From positions 1 to 15,875 of the forward strand of contig CANCKV010000016.1 of the NCBI GenBank assembly GCA_947378615.1: DNA of 15,875 bases, in the 5' to 3' direction. Of this stretch, positions 1-8,366 are shown one piece after another; within the stretch, counting starts at the first letter, position 1; every line of letters begins with the position of its first letter. This DNA comes from Chitinophagaceae bacterium. GTDB taxonomy: Bacteria > Bacteroidota > Bacteroidia > Chitinophagales > Chitinophagaceae. A program made the translations under genes and the position numbers. The notes beneath the pieces are model-generated. The model was not told where the DNA came from, searched no databases, and was given only the letters and a program-made list of their open reading frames with translations.

Positions 1-302
1 CTACCTAAGGATACGCCCAAATAGCGAACGCCCAAACCATAAGTAAGTCCACCAATTCCCCATAAAATCCCCATCAAGAAGGTAGCAGCTAGAATTGTAC
101 CTGAACAATTTGAAATAATTGTTCCAAAACCAGGAATGGTAAGATAAGCCGCAATAGGAGGTACGATTAGCCAAGAGAATAATCCTCCCACAATCCAAAA
201 GCTTTCCCAACTCCAACCCTTAACTTTTTTGTAGGGAAGATAAAAGCTGCCAGAGGCAAACCCACCAATAAAATGAAAAATAACCCCTAATAATGCTTGC
301 AT
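1..302 (-). CDS. rhaT: L-rhamnose/proton symporter RhaT, N-terminal part (cut by window edge)
   Basis: Reading leftward from an ATG at 302-300, an open frame of 100 codons runs off the window start with no stop. The peptide begins MQALLGVIFHFIGG and contains GSFYLPYKKVKGWSWESFW (about residues 19-37), WLIVPPIAAYLTIPG and WGIGGLTYGLGVRYLGVSLG. This wording is typical of the start of RhaT, an inner-membrane ten-helix drug/metabolite-superfamily transporter that takes up L-rhamnose with H+. At least three hydrophobic segments are visible. The family is about 340 residues long, so roughly two thirds lies outside the window. The leader is A/T-rich and shows no Shine-Dalgarno sequence. No gene lies directly upstream, so rhaT probably starts a transcript; other rhamnose genes may lie further left, which cannot be seen. 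The identification is by recalled family sequence. Confidence 0.9.
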   Translation of the reverse strand, partial: MQALLGVIFHFIGGFASGSFYLPYKKVKGWSWESFWIVGGLFSWLIVPPIAAYLTIPGFGTIISNCSGTILAATFLMGILWGIGGLTYGLGVRYLGVSLG

Positions 303-500
303 GTTTTAATTGTTTTTCGTTATGACTTGCAAATTGAGTAGCGAAAATATAGGTCTGTTTTTTTTCGGCATCATGTACCGTTATGATTTTTTTAAATTTT
401 ATTGCTGTTGAGGAAGGTTTTACCACGAAGTGTGAGATGTATGGGTTCATATTTCTTGTTATATAACTTTTAGAAAAATGAATAAAGGCTACCTCATAGG

Positions 501-715
501 CACATAGAAAGGACTATCCTTTTTTTATACTTTTTAGAAAAAGAAGGTTATAGAGGAATCCTACTTCGTAGCATTGGAAACGACTTTCTGAAAAGAAGTT
601 TTATAATAGAATCACATAGTTCTTTATTATTTTCTATTGAAAAAAAGAAGCTAATATAGTAATCCTGCTTCGTAGAATTTGGGAAAGCATTAGTGAAAAG
701 ATGGTATTGCTCAAT
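501..715. repeat. Degenerate direct repeat, two units about 104-112 bp apart
   Basis: Two diverged copies lie side by side. Both contain CACATAG (501 and 613), then an A-rich run with AAAAAGAAG, then AATCCT(A/G)CTTCGTAG (557 and 661), then a shared TGAAAAGA tail (about 589 and 694). Their order and spacing are kept, which points to an old tandem duplication rather than chance. The core CTACTTCGTAG is itself a short palindrome. No coding frame follows the repeat. The rest of 303-500 shows nothing beyond the leader of rhaT. Confidence 0.5.
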
Positions 716-753
716 TTATTTATTCAGCATTCCTAAAGTACTCTTCGAAAATA

Positions 754-910
754 AGCCTGTCAGACTGAGGCTCTCGAAGGCCGGTTGAAATGGTTGAGTC
801 GCTTTCACTTCGATAAACTGCTGATGACAAGTAGTTTATTTGTTTGAAAATCAATAATGAAAGTTTAAGTTGCTTACGGCTTCGACGGGCTCAGCTTGAC
901 AATCACCCTG
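754..910. repeat. Cluster of three TTCGA/CTCAG-type intergenic repeat copies, one inverted
   Basis: Three related copies are visible. The first, at 754-783, contains CTGTCAGACTGAGGCTCTCG and then AAGGCC. The second, at 806-830, is CACTTCGATAAACTG followed by CTGATGACAA. The third, at 878-910, contains GGCTTCGACGGGCTCAGC followed by TTGACAATCACCCTG. Copy one is an imperfect reverse complement of copy three, while copy two lies in the same direction as copy three. This kind of TTCGAC-GGCTCAG-TGACA word recurs between genes in many Bacteroidota and resembles a small palindromic interspersed repeat. The copies could fold into a large imperfect hairpin in RNA. Confidence 0.55.
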
Positions 911-1286
911 ATTTTCGGAGAGCACGTAATGTCATTTCAAAAAAATTTAGAACCTCTTATACTACATCATCCTAGTAGCCCGCATCAACTTAATGACATT
1001 GTCCTTCTAGATTTTATGGGCATGACTTATGTTTACTATTATCATGTTATCTCTTCGGAATTTTTAGTCTTTATCCATCCTTTCTATTTTCATATTATCT
1101 CTTGGGGATTTTCAGGAAATTTCTTTTCCTTACAAAGAATTGCTAATCAGGGAAGATTTCAATTTTGTTAGGCGGTTTCTTCACCTAATAACAGCCCCTA
1201 ATGTGGGGGTATTAGTTTCTGACAATTGTAATAACTCATTGATTTCAAATAGATATTTCGTCAAAAACGATTAATTACTGGCAAAA
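911..1286. other. Intergenic stretch with no supported gene
   Basis: A plus-strand open frame crosses part of this stretch (896-1171), but it begins inside the repeat cluster and shows no domain, signal or family likeness, so it is not called. A short imperfect repeat (a TTATCTCTT word followed by GGNATTTT, at about 1045 and 1095) is the only structure seen. No promoter, RNA gene or terminator could be supported. Confidence 0.5.
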
Positions 1287-1684
1287 TTGGCATACTAATA
1301 CTGAACCTTTGTGCCTTAGTACTGAATCTTTGCATGCTAGTATTCAACTAAGCGAGGCATTACTGAGTCTTTGCACTCAAATATTGAAGGTTTGGATGCT
1401 CGGAACCACCCTTTGTATGCTCGGATTCAAACTTGCATGCTCTAATTTAACCTTAATTGTTCGTTTCCTGAGACTTTGAATGCTCTCATCAAACCTTTGA
1501 ATGCTCTCATCAAACCTTTGTTTGCTTTCATCACAACCTTGTTTGCTTGGACTCAAACTAGCAAGCTAGAGTTCATGCTTGATTGGCCATTTTCGGAGAC
1601 ATTGAATGCTCTCATCCAATTTTTGTATGCATGGACTTAACTTGGATTGATTAGTATGGGCATTAATTGGTCATTACTTGAAAT
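1287..1684. repeat. Array of about 19 degenerate 21-bp tandem repeats
   Basis: Units start at about 1287, 1308, 1329, 1350, 1370, 1391, 1412, 1433, 1453, 1475, 1496, 1517, 1539, 1559, 1579, 1601, 1622, 1643 and 1664, so each is 20-22 bp long. The loose consensus is TTTGnATGCTC followed by nnATTCAAAC. The units at 1475-1495 and 1496-1516 are identical and most others keep 10-15 matching positions. Several carry GCATGC or TATGC at the centre. Because lengths vary among 20, 21 and 22, the repeat does not hold a constant reading frame, which argues against a protein repeat. There are no unique spacers, so it is not a CRISPR array. Function unknown. Confidence 0.8.
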
Positions 1685-1751
1685 TGTGTACCACGAAAGT
1701 ATCAGCTCAAAATCTCTCTCAATGATTCAATGTCGTTAGGTAACGCAAAAT

Positions 1752-1807
1752 TAAAAAGGACACCAATAACTAAATTGAAATATTATCAAATAGATTACTG
1801 ATGTCCT
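1752..1807 (-). terminator. Rho-independent terminator of the T9SS trio
   Basis: In the minus-strand transcript, the arm at 1807-1795 pairs with the arm at 1769-1757 over 13 positions, all Watson-Crick or G-U. The arm reads AGGACATCAGTAA and its partner TTATTGGTGTCCT. A run of T follows (1757-1753 on the complement). The loop is 25 nt and AT-rich. It lies 26 bp after the stop of the OmpA-family gene, where an operon end would be expected. Confidence 0.75.
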
Positions 1808-1832
1808 CTTAAAACCATTATTTATTAAAACA

Positions 1833-3923
1833 CTATTTCTTTATAGTAAATGCCTTAATAGATATTTCAGCACGTCTGTTCAATGCACGTCCTTCTGGAT
1901 TATCTTGATTGTCAGCAGTTGTATTAGGTGCAACAGGCATTGATTTTCCAAAGGACTTTAAGGTCATTCTATTGGCATCTATACCTTGATCTGCAATATA
2001 TTTTTTGGCCGCTTCAGCCCTTGCATTTCCTAATTTTAAATTATACGCATCGGAACCCTTTGAGTCGGTATAGCCATTAATATCTAAAGCAATCGAAATT
2101 GTAGGATATTTTTTTAGTATAGCTACAACCTGATCTAAGACAGGTACTGCATCCTGACGAACAACTGATTTATTAAAATCAAAATATATATTCTGTGGCT
2201 TTATCGTTGAATTGATTGAGTCAACAACTTGTTCTACCGTTTTTGTTACTATCACAGGTTTAATTTTCTTCAAACAAATTGAGAAAGTGTCATTAACATC
2301 ATGCGTCAAGACTGTTTTTGATAAAGAAATTTTTTGTGATTCAGGAATATAGCCATCCTTTGAAACATAAAATCCATTGATTGAATCACCGTTGCCTGCA
2401 AAGAAGAATCCGCCTTTGTTAGTAGTGGTAGTAAAAGGAGCTGCAATTTTTTCAACATTAACTAAAGCATTTTCTATAACATTGGAAGCCGAATCGCAAT
2501 CTAGTACATACCCAATTATCTTGTGGTGATAAACCTTTGGAATAATTTTCTTTGACAAAGAGAATATTTCCAAGCAACAATCTGAAGCACGATCGGAACT
2601 TATATAGGCATTTTTCAATAAACTATCTTTTGATGAACTGAAAAAATAAATATCATCCTTTGGAGAATTTACTGGAGCACCCATATTATAAGGATTCTTC
2701 AAAGAGGTCAATTCGCCTGTGGCAGCATAAATATCAAATCCGCCCATTCCTTTATATCCTTTACTTGCAAATGCAAGTGTTTTACTATAAGTATGATAGT
2801 ATGGTGCTTGCTCATCCTCTTTGGTGTTAATACCTACAAAATTGAAAGGCTCTTCTGGATAAAAATTGGCATCAAGCTTTGCACCCCAAATATCAAAACC
2901 ACCGCTCCCTCCTACCCTATCAGATGCGAATAAAATGAATTTGCCATCCTGGGTAACAGAAGGTTGAATTGAATTAGAACCCTCTAGATTGATTTTATCC
3001 AATTTGTGTGGCTCACTCCATGTTGTATCATTTATTCGTTCACTGACATAGATACCATAAAAGGTCTTTCCATTTTGAACGCTACTTCTACTAAAAAAAA
3101 GTTTCTTTCTGTCAGGTGTAAAAGTTGCAGTAGCCTCGTTGATTGATAAACGTGAAGGGAAACGTATCATTGTTGCCTTACCACTCAAAGAATCTTGATT
3201 GACGATTGTATTATAAAAAAGGTGGTTTACGTGCTGATTTGTTTTACTGTATTTATTTACCGTATCAACTATTCTTGCAGAGGTAAAAATGAGGGTATCC
3301 TGCAATAAGATTGGGGCATAAGCACCTTCTGCCTGTGCAATATTGCCTCTCAATTTCTTGATTGTAAATAACTTTTTAGAATCACTATTTTGTTGTGCTT
3401 TTATATAAGCTAGTGTCGATAATTCTTTAGTTGCTAAAGCCACTTTTGATTCTGAGCTACTATTTTCTTTGATAAAAGTATTGAGTTCATTTTTTGCCTC
3501 TTCAAACTTATTATTGCAACGCAAACTTACTGCATACCAATACCTTGCATACGGATAAGCAGTGTCGGGAGTCTGTAATAAACGAGCATAACACTTTTCT
3601 GATCGTTGATAATGATTAAGAGCACGATAACTCTCGGCTAACTTAAACGCAATGGGTTTTGTAACCAATTTACTTTCACTAATTATTTCATCTGCCCTTT
3701 GTGCACTATCTGACTTACTAAAAACTACATTTTTTTTCTGACTATAAGGAGTAAATGAAATCAATGGCTTTCTGATGCCGAGATAGATTTCATAGTTAAC
3801 AATGGCATTATAATACTCCCCTTGCTTATAGAACCCGTCTGCAGAGCGCAATTCAAAAGCTTGCTGAGAAAATGCACTCAATTGTAAAAAGACAGCAATA
3901 CTAAATATGATTATTTTGTTCAT
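1833..3923 (-). CDS. PorE-like OmpA-family protein (TPR, PD40 propeller, carboxypeptidase-regulatory-like and OmpA C-terminal domains)
   Basis: This 696-residue outer-membrane-associated protein has the domain order described for PorE of the type 9 secretion system. A signal peptide ends near AFS-QQ (residues 19/20). TPR-like helices span about 22-165. A PD40/WD-like propeller spans about 190-455, with the blade motifs LFASDRVGGSGGFDIW (331-346) and AFASKGYKGMGGFDIY (384-399). A small carboxypeptidase-regulatory-like beta domain covers about 467-550. The OmpA C-terminal domain runs from about 577, with IYFDFNKS (579-586), NGYTDSKGSD (616-625) and NLKLGNAR ending at Arg635. Asp620 and Arg635 fit the usual peptidoglycan-contact positions. 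It is last in a three-gene set, 47 bp after the PorP/SprF-like gene. Family knowledge suggests a periplasmic anchor linking the secretion or adhesion complex to peptidoglycan. Paralogues are common in this phylum, so it may serve only its neighbouring cargo rather than being the core PorE. Confidence 0.85.
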   Translation of the reverse strand: MNKIIIFSIAVFLQLSAFSQQAFELRSADGFYKQGEYYNAIVNYEIYLGIRKPLISFTPYSQKKNVVFSKSDSAQRADEIISESKLVTKPIAFKLAESYRALNHYQRSEKCYARLLQTPDTAYPYARYWYAVSLRCNNKFEEAKNELNTFIKENSSSESKVALATKELSTLAYIKAQQNSDSKKLFTIKKLRGNIAQAEGAYAPILLQDTLIFTSARIVDTVNKYSKTNQHVNHLFYNTIVNQDSLSGKATMIRFPSRLSINEATATFTPDRKKLFFSRSSVQNGKTFYGIYVSERINDTTWSEPHKLDKINLEGSNSIQPSVTQDGKFILFASDRVGGSGGFDIWGAKLDANFYPEEPFNFVGINTKEDEQAPYYHTYSKTLAFASKGYKGMGGFDIYAATGELTSLKNPYNMGAPVNSPKDDIYFFSSSKDSLLKNAYISSDRASDCCLEIFSLSKKIIPKVYHHKIIGYVLDCDSASNVIENALVNVEKIAAPFTTTTNKGGFFFAGNGDSINGFYVSKDGYIPESQKISLSKTVLTHDVNDTFSICLKKIKPVIVTKTVEQVVDSINSTIKPQNIYFDFNKSVVRQDAVPVLDQVVAILKKYPTISIALDINGYTDSKGSDAYNLKLGNARAEAAKKYIADQGIDANRMTLKSFGKSMPVAPNTTADNQDNPEGRALNRRAEISIKAFTIKK

Positions 3924-3970
3924 TCCTTAATAATTAAAATTGTTTTAATCCAGATTATCAACAGCAGTTT

Positions 3971-4969
3971 CTAAAAGCGAGGACATTTGAAAAATCCTTT
4001 CTGCCTTTTGTTATCCATATACATCAACGAAAGTTCAAAGCTACTTGTTCCTTTTACCAACTTACCTAATTGAGTAGTATTTACATCATAGCTTAGACCA
4101 AAGGTAAAATCACTAAAACTTAAGCCAATATAGGGATATATAGCATCCTCTATCCGATAATTTACGCCTCCTGTAATATCGGTGGAACCATTTACCGACA
4201 TCTGAACATACCCTCCTAGCATTGTTTCTTTTGTATTCCCTTGTTGCATTACTAATACATTCGGCACAAAATGTGCTTTATCAGACAAATAAATATTCAC
4301 CCCACCGTGCAAAGTATAACGAACAGGCAAGGTGCTTTCATATCCCGCAGAAAGGGAAGGGTCTTTAGGTTGATTGATATGAGCAGCAGAGAATCCTCCA
4401 AACAGATTCACTTTTTTATCTTTTTCAGCATCATAAAATATTACGCCTACGCCCATGTCAAATGCAGAGGCGGAAGGTTTGGTAATTGCTAACTGAGTGG
4501 GTAAATTAGGGTCGTAAGATCCATTTAAAAATTGGTTATCTGTTTGAACACCTGTCAAATCAAACCTCCTTCCTAACAAACCTGCTTGCATGCCAAATGT
4601 TACCACCTTATCTCCCTCACGACCGAATCGAACACCTGTATATGCAATAGATAATTGCGCATTGGTATATTTATAACCTGCATTTCCTGCACTTTGTTGC
4701 AGTAATTCCATTCCTAGATTAATATTCTTATCAGTAACAATATCACCCGATAATCCAATAGTAGAAAATGCATTAGTGATACTACTCCACTGATTCCTAT
4801 GAATGACAGCTACCCGATAATTCCCATCAATTGCACCTGTAAGGGCAGGATTTAGCCATAAGGGGTGCATATAATATTGAGAAAAATGAGGATCCACCTG
4901 TGCGTCAACATTTCTTTGAACACCTGTAAATAACAGAATTGCCAAGACTATTTTAGTTATTTTCATCAT
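3971..4969 (-). CDS. PorP/SprF-family type 9 secretion outer-membrane protein
   Basis: The 332-residue protein begins with a signal peptide ending VDA-Q (about residue 23). The family hallmark DPHFSQYYMHPLWLNPALTG follows (26-45), then RVAVIHRNQW (52-61). The rest alternates short beta strands, as expected of an outer-membrane barrel of about 300-340 residues. The start codon lies 1 bp after the stop of the large cargo gene, so the two are very likely translationally coupled; a second ATG follows at once (4966-4964) and could also be used. In Flavobacterium, SprF-like proteins are known to be needed for secretion or surface attachment of the adjacent type B CTD cargo, and this arrangement copies that pairing. 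The gene is probably a cargo-specific paralogue rather than the core porP, since porKLMN are not here. Confidence 0.9.
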   Translation of the reverse strand: MMKITKIVLAILLFTGVQRNVDAQVDPHFSQYYMHPLWLNPALTGAIDGNYRVAVIHRNQWSSITNAFSTIGLSGDIVTDKNINLGMELLQQSAGNAGYKYTNAQLSIAYTGVRFGREGDKVVTFGMQAGLLGRRFDLTGVQTDNQFLNGSYDPNLPTQLAITKPSASAFDMGVGVIFYDAEKDKKVNLFGGFSAAHINQPKDPSLSAGYESTLPVRYTLHGGVNIYLSDKAHFVPNVLVMQQGNTKETMLGGYVQMSVNGSTDITGGVNYRIEDAIYPYIGLSFSDFTFGLSYDVNTTQLGKLVKGTSSFELSLMYMDNKRQKGFFKCPRF

Positions 4970-4970
4970 A

Positions 4971-7900
4971 CTATCTTATTAAATTTATTGCCCCCTTTTT
5001 AATTTGAATCTCCCCTGTAGTCATTTCAATTCTTGCTACATAGACATAAACACCTGGGGGCTGAGCTTTGCCATTAAATGTTCCTTTCCAACCCTTTGAA
5101 GGATCTTCAACTTGTCCTTTTGACATAAATATTTCATTTCCCCAAGAATCAAATATCCTTAATTCCATCTTTGCCATTGGGTCGCCACGAACATAAAATA
5201 CTTCGTTGGGTCCTCCACTTCCTTTCGGGTTAAATGCATTCGGAATATAAACATACGGTGGTATTACCCTTATTTTGTATCTAGAAGAATCGAATCCACA
5301 GACATTTGAGACCACATAATAAATAGAGTCATCGCCGGAAGAAATCCCTGTAACTTTTCCTAAATTATCAATAGTTGCTATTGAAGGGAATTCACTAATC
5401 CATACACCATTAGGGGTATTATCTGTCAAAAGAATTGTTTGGCCAATATCAACAGTTGTTAGACCTGAAATTTGATCCGCCTTTAATTTTTCAACAACAG
5501 TCAGTACCAAAGTAGCGGCACTATCACAACCAACACTATTAGTTAGGTGTACGACATAAGTACCGTCAGAAGTATAAACTGTTCCATTGAAAGTGTAAGC
5601 ATCTCCTTTACAAATTTCTTTATTAGTGGTAGAAGTAGTTGGCTTGTTTACAGTCAATATCAGGGTGGCAGCACTATCGCAACCAATAGAATTGGTTAAA
5701 TGAGCTATATAAGTACCTGCGGTTGAATAGTTTACTCCATTAAAAGAATAGCTAGCTTTATCACAAATAGACGCTTTAGTAGATGAGGTAGAATTTGCCT
5801 TAACAGTCAAGACTAGGGTAGCTGCACTATCACAACCTACTGAGTTGGTTAGGTGAGCAATATAGGAACCTGCTGTATTGTAAACTGTACCATTGAAAGA
5901 ATAGGTCGCACCTGCACAAATACTTGCAGTTGAAGTTGAAGAAGATGATTGATTAACTATTAAATTTAGAGTAGCTGTACTATCGCACCCACCACTATTG
6001 GTTAAGTGAACAACATAAGTACCTGCACTAGTGTAACTATTACCATTCCAAGAGAAAGGAAGGACTGTAGAACAAACTGTGATTGAAGTGTTTGAAGAAG
6101 AAGGGGAATTTACAGTCAAAATCAAGGTTGCTGTACTATCACATCCTACACTATTAGTAAAATGTAGCGTATAAGTACCTGCTATAGTATAACTATTTCC
6201 ATTCCAAGAATAGGGAAGATTAGAAGTACATATACTAACGGCTTTTGTTGAAGATGTTGGCTGATTGACTGTCAAAATCAAAGAAGCCGCACTATCACAA
6301 CCTAGACTATTGGTTAGGTTTACTGTAAAAGTACCTGCAGTTGTATAATTAATTCCATTCCAAGTATAAGGAAGGTCAGCCTGACAAATAGTTACAGGCG
6401 TAGATGAGGTGAGTTTTGGAATAACATTTAAAACCAAAGTGGCAATACTATCACAGCGCACACTATTTTTCAGCGTTACATCATAACTTCCTGCAGCCGT
6501 ATATGTTTTTCCATTCCAAGTGTAAGGCAGACCAATTGGGCAGATTGTTATTGTTGTGGTCGATGTCAATATTTGATTGACTGTCAGTATTAATGTTGCA
6601 GCACTATCACATCCAACACTATTAGTCAAGTGCACTAGGTAGGTACCTGCAGTAGCAAAACTATTTCCATTCCATTGATAAGGAAGAGATGCAGGACATA
6701 TAGTAACATCCGTAGAAGATGAAGTAGGTTGATTGATAGATAATATCAAAGTAGCTACGCTATCACAACCTTTCGCATTGGTAAGATGTGCGATGTAAGT
6801 ACCTGCTGTAGAATATGTTGTTCCATTGAAAGTATAGCTACCGCCCACACATATAGCTGCATTAGTAGTGGAAAGGGTACTATCATTTATATTGACATTA
6901 GTTGTGAAAGGGCAATTAAATTTCCCTCCATTCAGGGTATAAGAAACTGTATAACTGCCGGTTGTACTTTTTTCCAAATCAATGGCACCGCTTTTGGGGT
7001 CTATGACTAAACCAACAGGACTTGCAGCGTACAACCCATTTACACTATCTCCTGTTCTTGTCACAGTAGCTATTCCAATATGACAAAAATCCTGAGAGGG
7101 ATAAGTAATGGTACTATTCAGTACTTTAATTCGTGCAGTATCGGAAGAAGTGGAACATCCATATTGATTGGTAACCACATCATAATAATTTCCACTAGAG
7201 GAGGCATTGTAATTGGCAATGTTTGCTCCATTAATAATTCCTTTATTTAAATACCATTGATTACCTGTTCCGGCATTTGAAGAAAGTATTGCTAATGCTG
7301 CATTACAAACAGTATCAATCAATGGACTAATGATTGGCTTAGTTGGATAAGGATGTATGTTCACTGTTATAACTTGTCTGTTACTTTCACAACCTGTTGA
7401 AGTATCTAAAGCACTCACATACCAACTAAATGTACCAAGTTTAGCAGAAGACACAGGTGGTGTTGGATTTTTGTAAGGGGTAGTACTTATGCTTGAAGTG
7501 TACCATCTTAAAGTATCTAAAACAGAAAGGACCTGTGCATCGAGTGGCGCAACAGCAACACCTTGGCAATAGTTGTACGGGGTAGTAATAGTAGGATCAC
7601 TAGGAGGTGTAGCAGATTGAGTCTCGGCAATACTTGCGGCATCCCATATCGTTGAAATTCCCAAAGCTGTGCATTGATCAGTAGTGTCTTGAACCCTTGT
7701 GACCATATCAACCTTGTAAATATCCCCTTTATTTCCAACTGCATAGGCTTGATTATCCTTACATGGAACCGTTACACTTGCAAATCCAAAGATTGTTCCT
7801 GTAGTAAAATCAAGATACTTAGTACTTAAACTAGGATTCTTCATATTCACTTGAACCAATGCCTGATTACCATTATATTTACAAGAAACATACATGACAC

Positions 7901-8366
7901 CTTTATAAAACAATAGATCTCCTGCTGAAGTACAAGATGTGGGTAAACTTCCCAAAGATGCGAATGCATTAGTTTTAGGAGTATAGGTCTCTATTAAACC
8001 TGCTGTATTAACAGCATATACAATTCCACCGGGTCCAACAGTAAGACCCCACAAAATTGATTTGCTTTTAAAAATTCCTAAGTATTTACACCCAGAAAGT
8101 GAATTACCTGTTAATGTGCTAGAATATAAATTACCTTGATCGTCAGTGATATACAGAGTCTTGCCTTCCATTGCAATAGAATAAAGAGACGTTCCCTTAA
8201 AGTTAAATCCAGAACACTTTGAGATTTTCGTCTTTGAGCAATTTACAATATCTACATTGTATAAATTATCACTTCCATCAAGGGCAACAAAAGTGCCTGT
8301 TTGCGCATCAGATTTATATAATAACAATACCAAAATGGATATGTATATAATACGTTTCAACATCAT
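4971..8366 (-). CDS. Large secreted repeat protein with gliding-motility-type (type B) C-terminal sorting domain
   Basis: This 1131-residue protein is a predicted T9SS cargo. A signal peptide ends SDA-Q (21/22). Residues about 23-250 form a propeller-like region with short YxVD and LYxxDxxG blades. Two Ig-like/PKD-like stretches follow (about 255-420) and then a linker domain (420-490). Nine tandem units of 51-52 residues cover about 495-965. Each has a Cys near its start, (Y/F)x(W/F)NG, AGTY, LTNS and GCDSxATLxLTV. The two Cys of a unit probably form a disulfide. A Big_2-like domain lies at about 966-1035. The last 96 residues (from PPYVYIPNAFNPKG) match the gliding motility-associated type B sorting domain, with FDSWGNEIF and PPGVYVYVA. 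The protein is likely exported across the outer membrane and kept on the surface as an adhesin or structural filament. It heads the trio with the SprF-like and PorE-like genes. Its ligand cannot be read from sequence. Confidence 0.9.
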   Translation of the reverse strand: MMLKRIIYISILVLLLYKSDAQTGTFVALDGSDNLYNVDIVNCSKTKISKCSGFNFKGTSLYSIAMEGKTLYITDDQGNLYSSTLTGNSLSGCKYLGIFKSKSILWGLTVGPGGIVYAVNTAGLIETYTPKTNAFASLGSLPTSCTSAGDLLFYKGVMYVSCKYNGNQALVQVNMKNPSLSTKYLDFTTGTIFGFASVTVPCKDNQAYAVGNKGDIYKVDMVTRVQDTTDQCTALGISTIWDAASIAETQSATPPSDPTITTPYNYCQGVAVAPLDAQVLSVLDTLRWYTSSISTTPYKNPTPPVSSAKLGTFSWYVSALDTSTGCESNRQVITVNIHPYPTKPIISPLIDTVCNAALAILSSNAGTGNQWYLNKGIINGANIANYNASSSGNYYDVVTNQYGCSTSSDTARIKVLNSTITYPSQDFCHIGIATVTRTGDSVNGLYAASPVGLVIDPKSGAIDLEKSTTGSYTVSYTLNGGKFNCPFTTNVNINDSTLSTTNAAICVGGSYTFNGTTYSTAGTYIAHLTNAKGCDSVATLILSINQPTSSSTDVTICPASLPYQWNGNSFATAGTYLVHLTNSVGCDSAATLILTVNQILTSTTTITICPIGLPYTWNGKTYTAAGSYDVTLKNSVRCDSIATLVLNVIPKLTSSTPVTICQADLPYTWNGINYTTAGTFTVNLTNSLGCDSAASLILTVNQPTSSTKAVSICTSNLPYSWNGNSYTIAGTYTLHFTNSVGCDSTATLILTVNSPSSSNTSITVCSTVLPFSWNGNSYTSAGTYVVHLTNSGGCDSTATLNLIVNQSSSSTSTASICAGATYSFNGTVYNTAGSYIAHLTNSVGCDSAATLVLTVKANSTSSTKASICDKASYSFNGVNYSTAGTYIAHLTNSIGCDSAATLILTVNKPTTSTTNKEICKGDAYTFNGTVYTSDGTYVVHLTNSVGCDSAATLVLTVVEKLKADQISGLTTVDIGQTILLTDNTPNGVWISEFPSIATIDNLGKVTGISSGDDSIYYVVSNVCGFDSSRYKIRVIPPYVYIPNAFNPKGSGGPNEVFYVRGDPMAKMELRIFDSWGNEIFMSKGQVEDPSKGWKGTFNGKAQPPGVYVYVARIEMTTGEIQIKKGAINLIR
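5475..6888 (-). repeat. Nine in-frame tandem DNA repeats (153/156 bp) inside the T9SS cargo gene
   Basis: A CTATC marker within the codons for CDS recurs at plus-strand positions 5521, 5674, 5827, 5980, 6136, 6292, 6448, 6604 and 6760. The spacings are exactly 153 bp three times and then 156 bp five times. The 153-bp units encode the YxFNG form. The 156-bp units encode an LP(Y/F)xWNG form with one extra residue. The N-terminal-most unit is again of the YTFNG form. So five tryptophan-type units sit between aromatic YxFNG-type units, as if an inner block expanded. Such repeats can change in number by recombination. Confidence 0.9.

Noticed and set aside
220..450. Minus-strand open frame of 76 codons overlapping the start of rhaT
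   Set aside because: Its last third overlaps rhaT in another frame, and the remainder has no recognisable feature or supporting start signal.
896..1171. Plus-strand open frame of 91 codons
   Set aside because: It starts inside a repeat copy, is rich in His/Tyr/Phe with no signal or domain, and resembles nothing I know; likely chance in AT-rich DNA.
1446..1640. Open frame through part of the 21-bp array giving repeated LNALIKP
   Set aside because: It has no ATG near its beginning, is closed by a stop at each end, and the frame is broken by 20- and 22-bp units, so the array is not a protein repeat.
1287..1684. Possible CRISPR array
   Set aside because: Units are contiguous with no unique spacers, are only 20-22 bp, and no cas gene is in the window.
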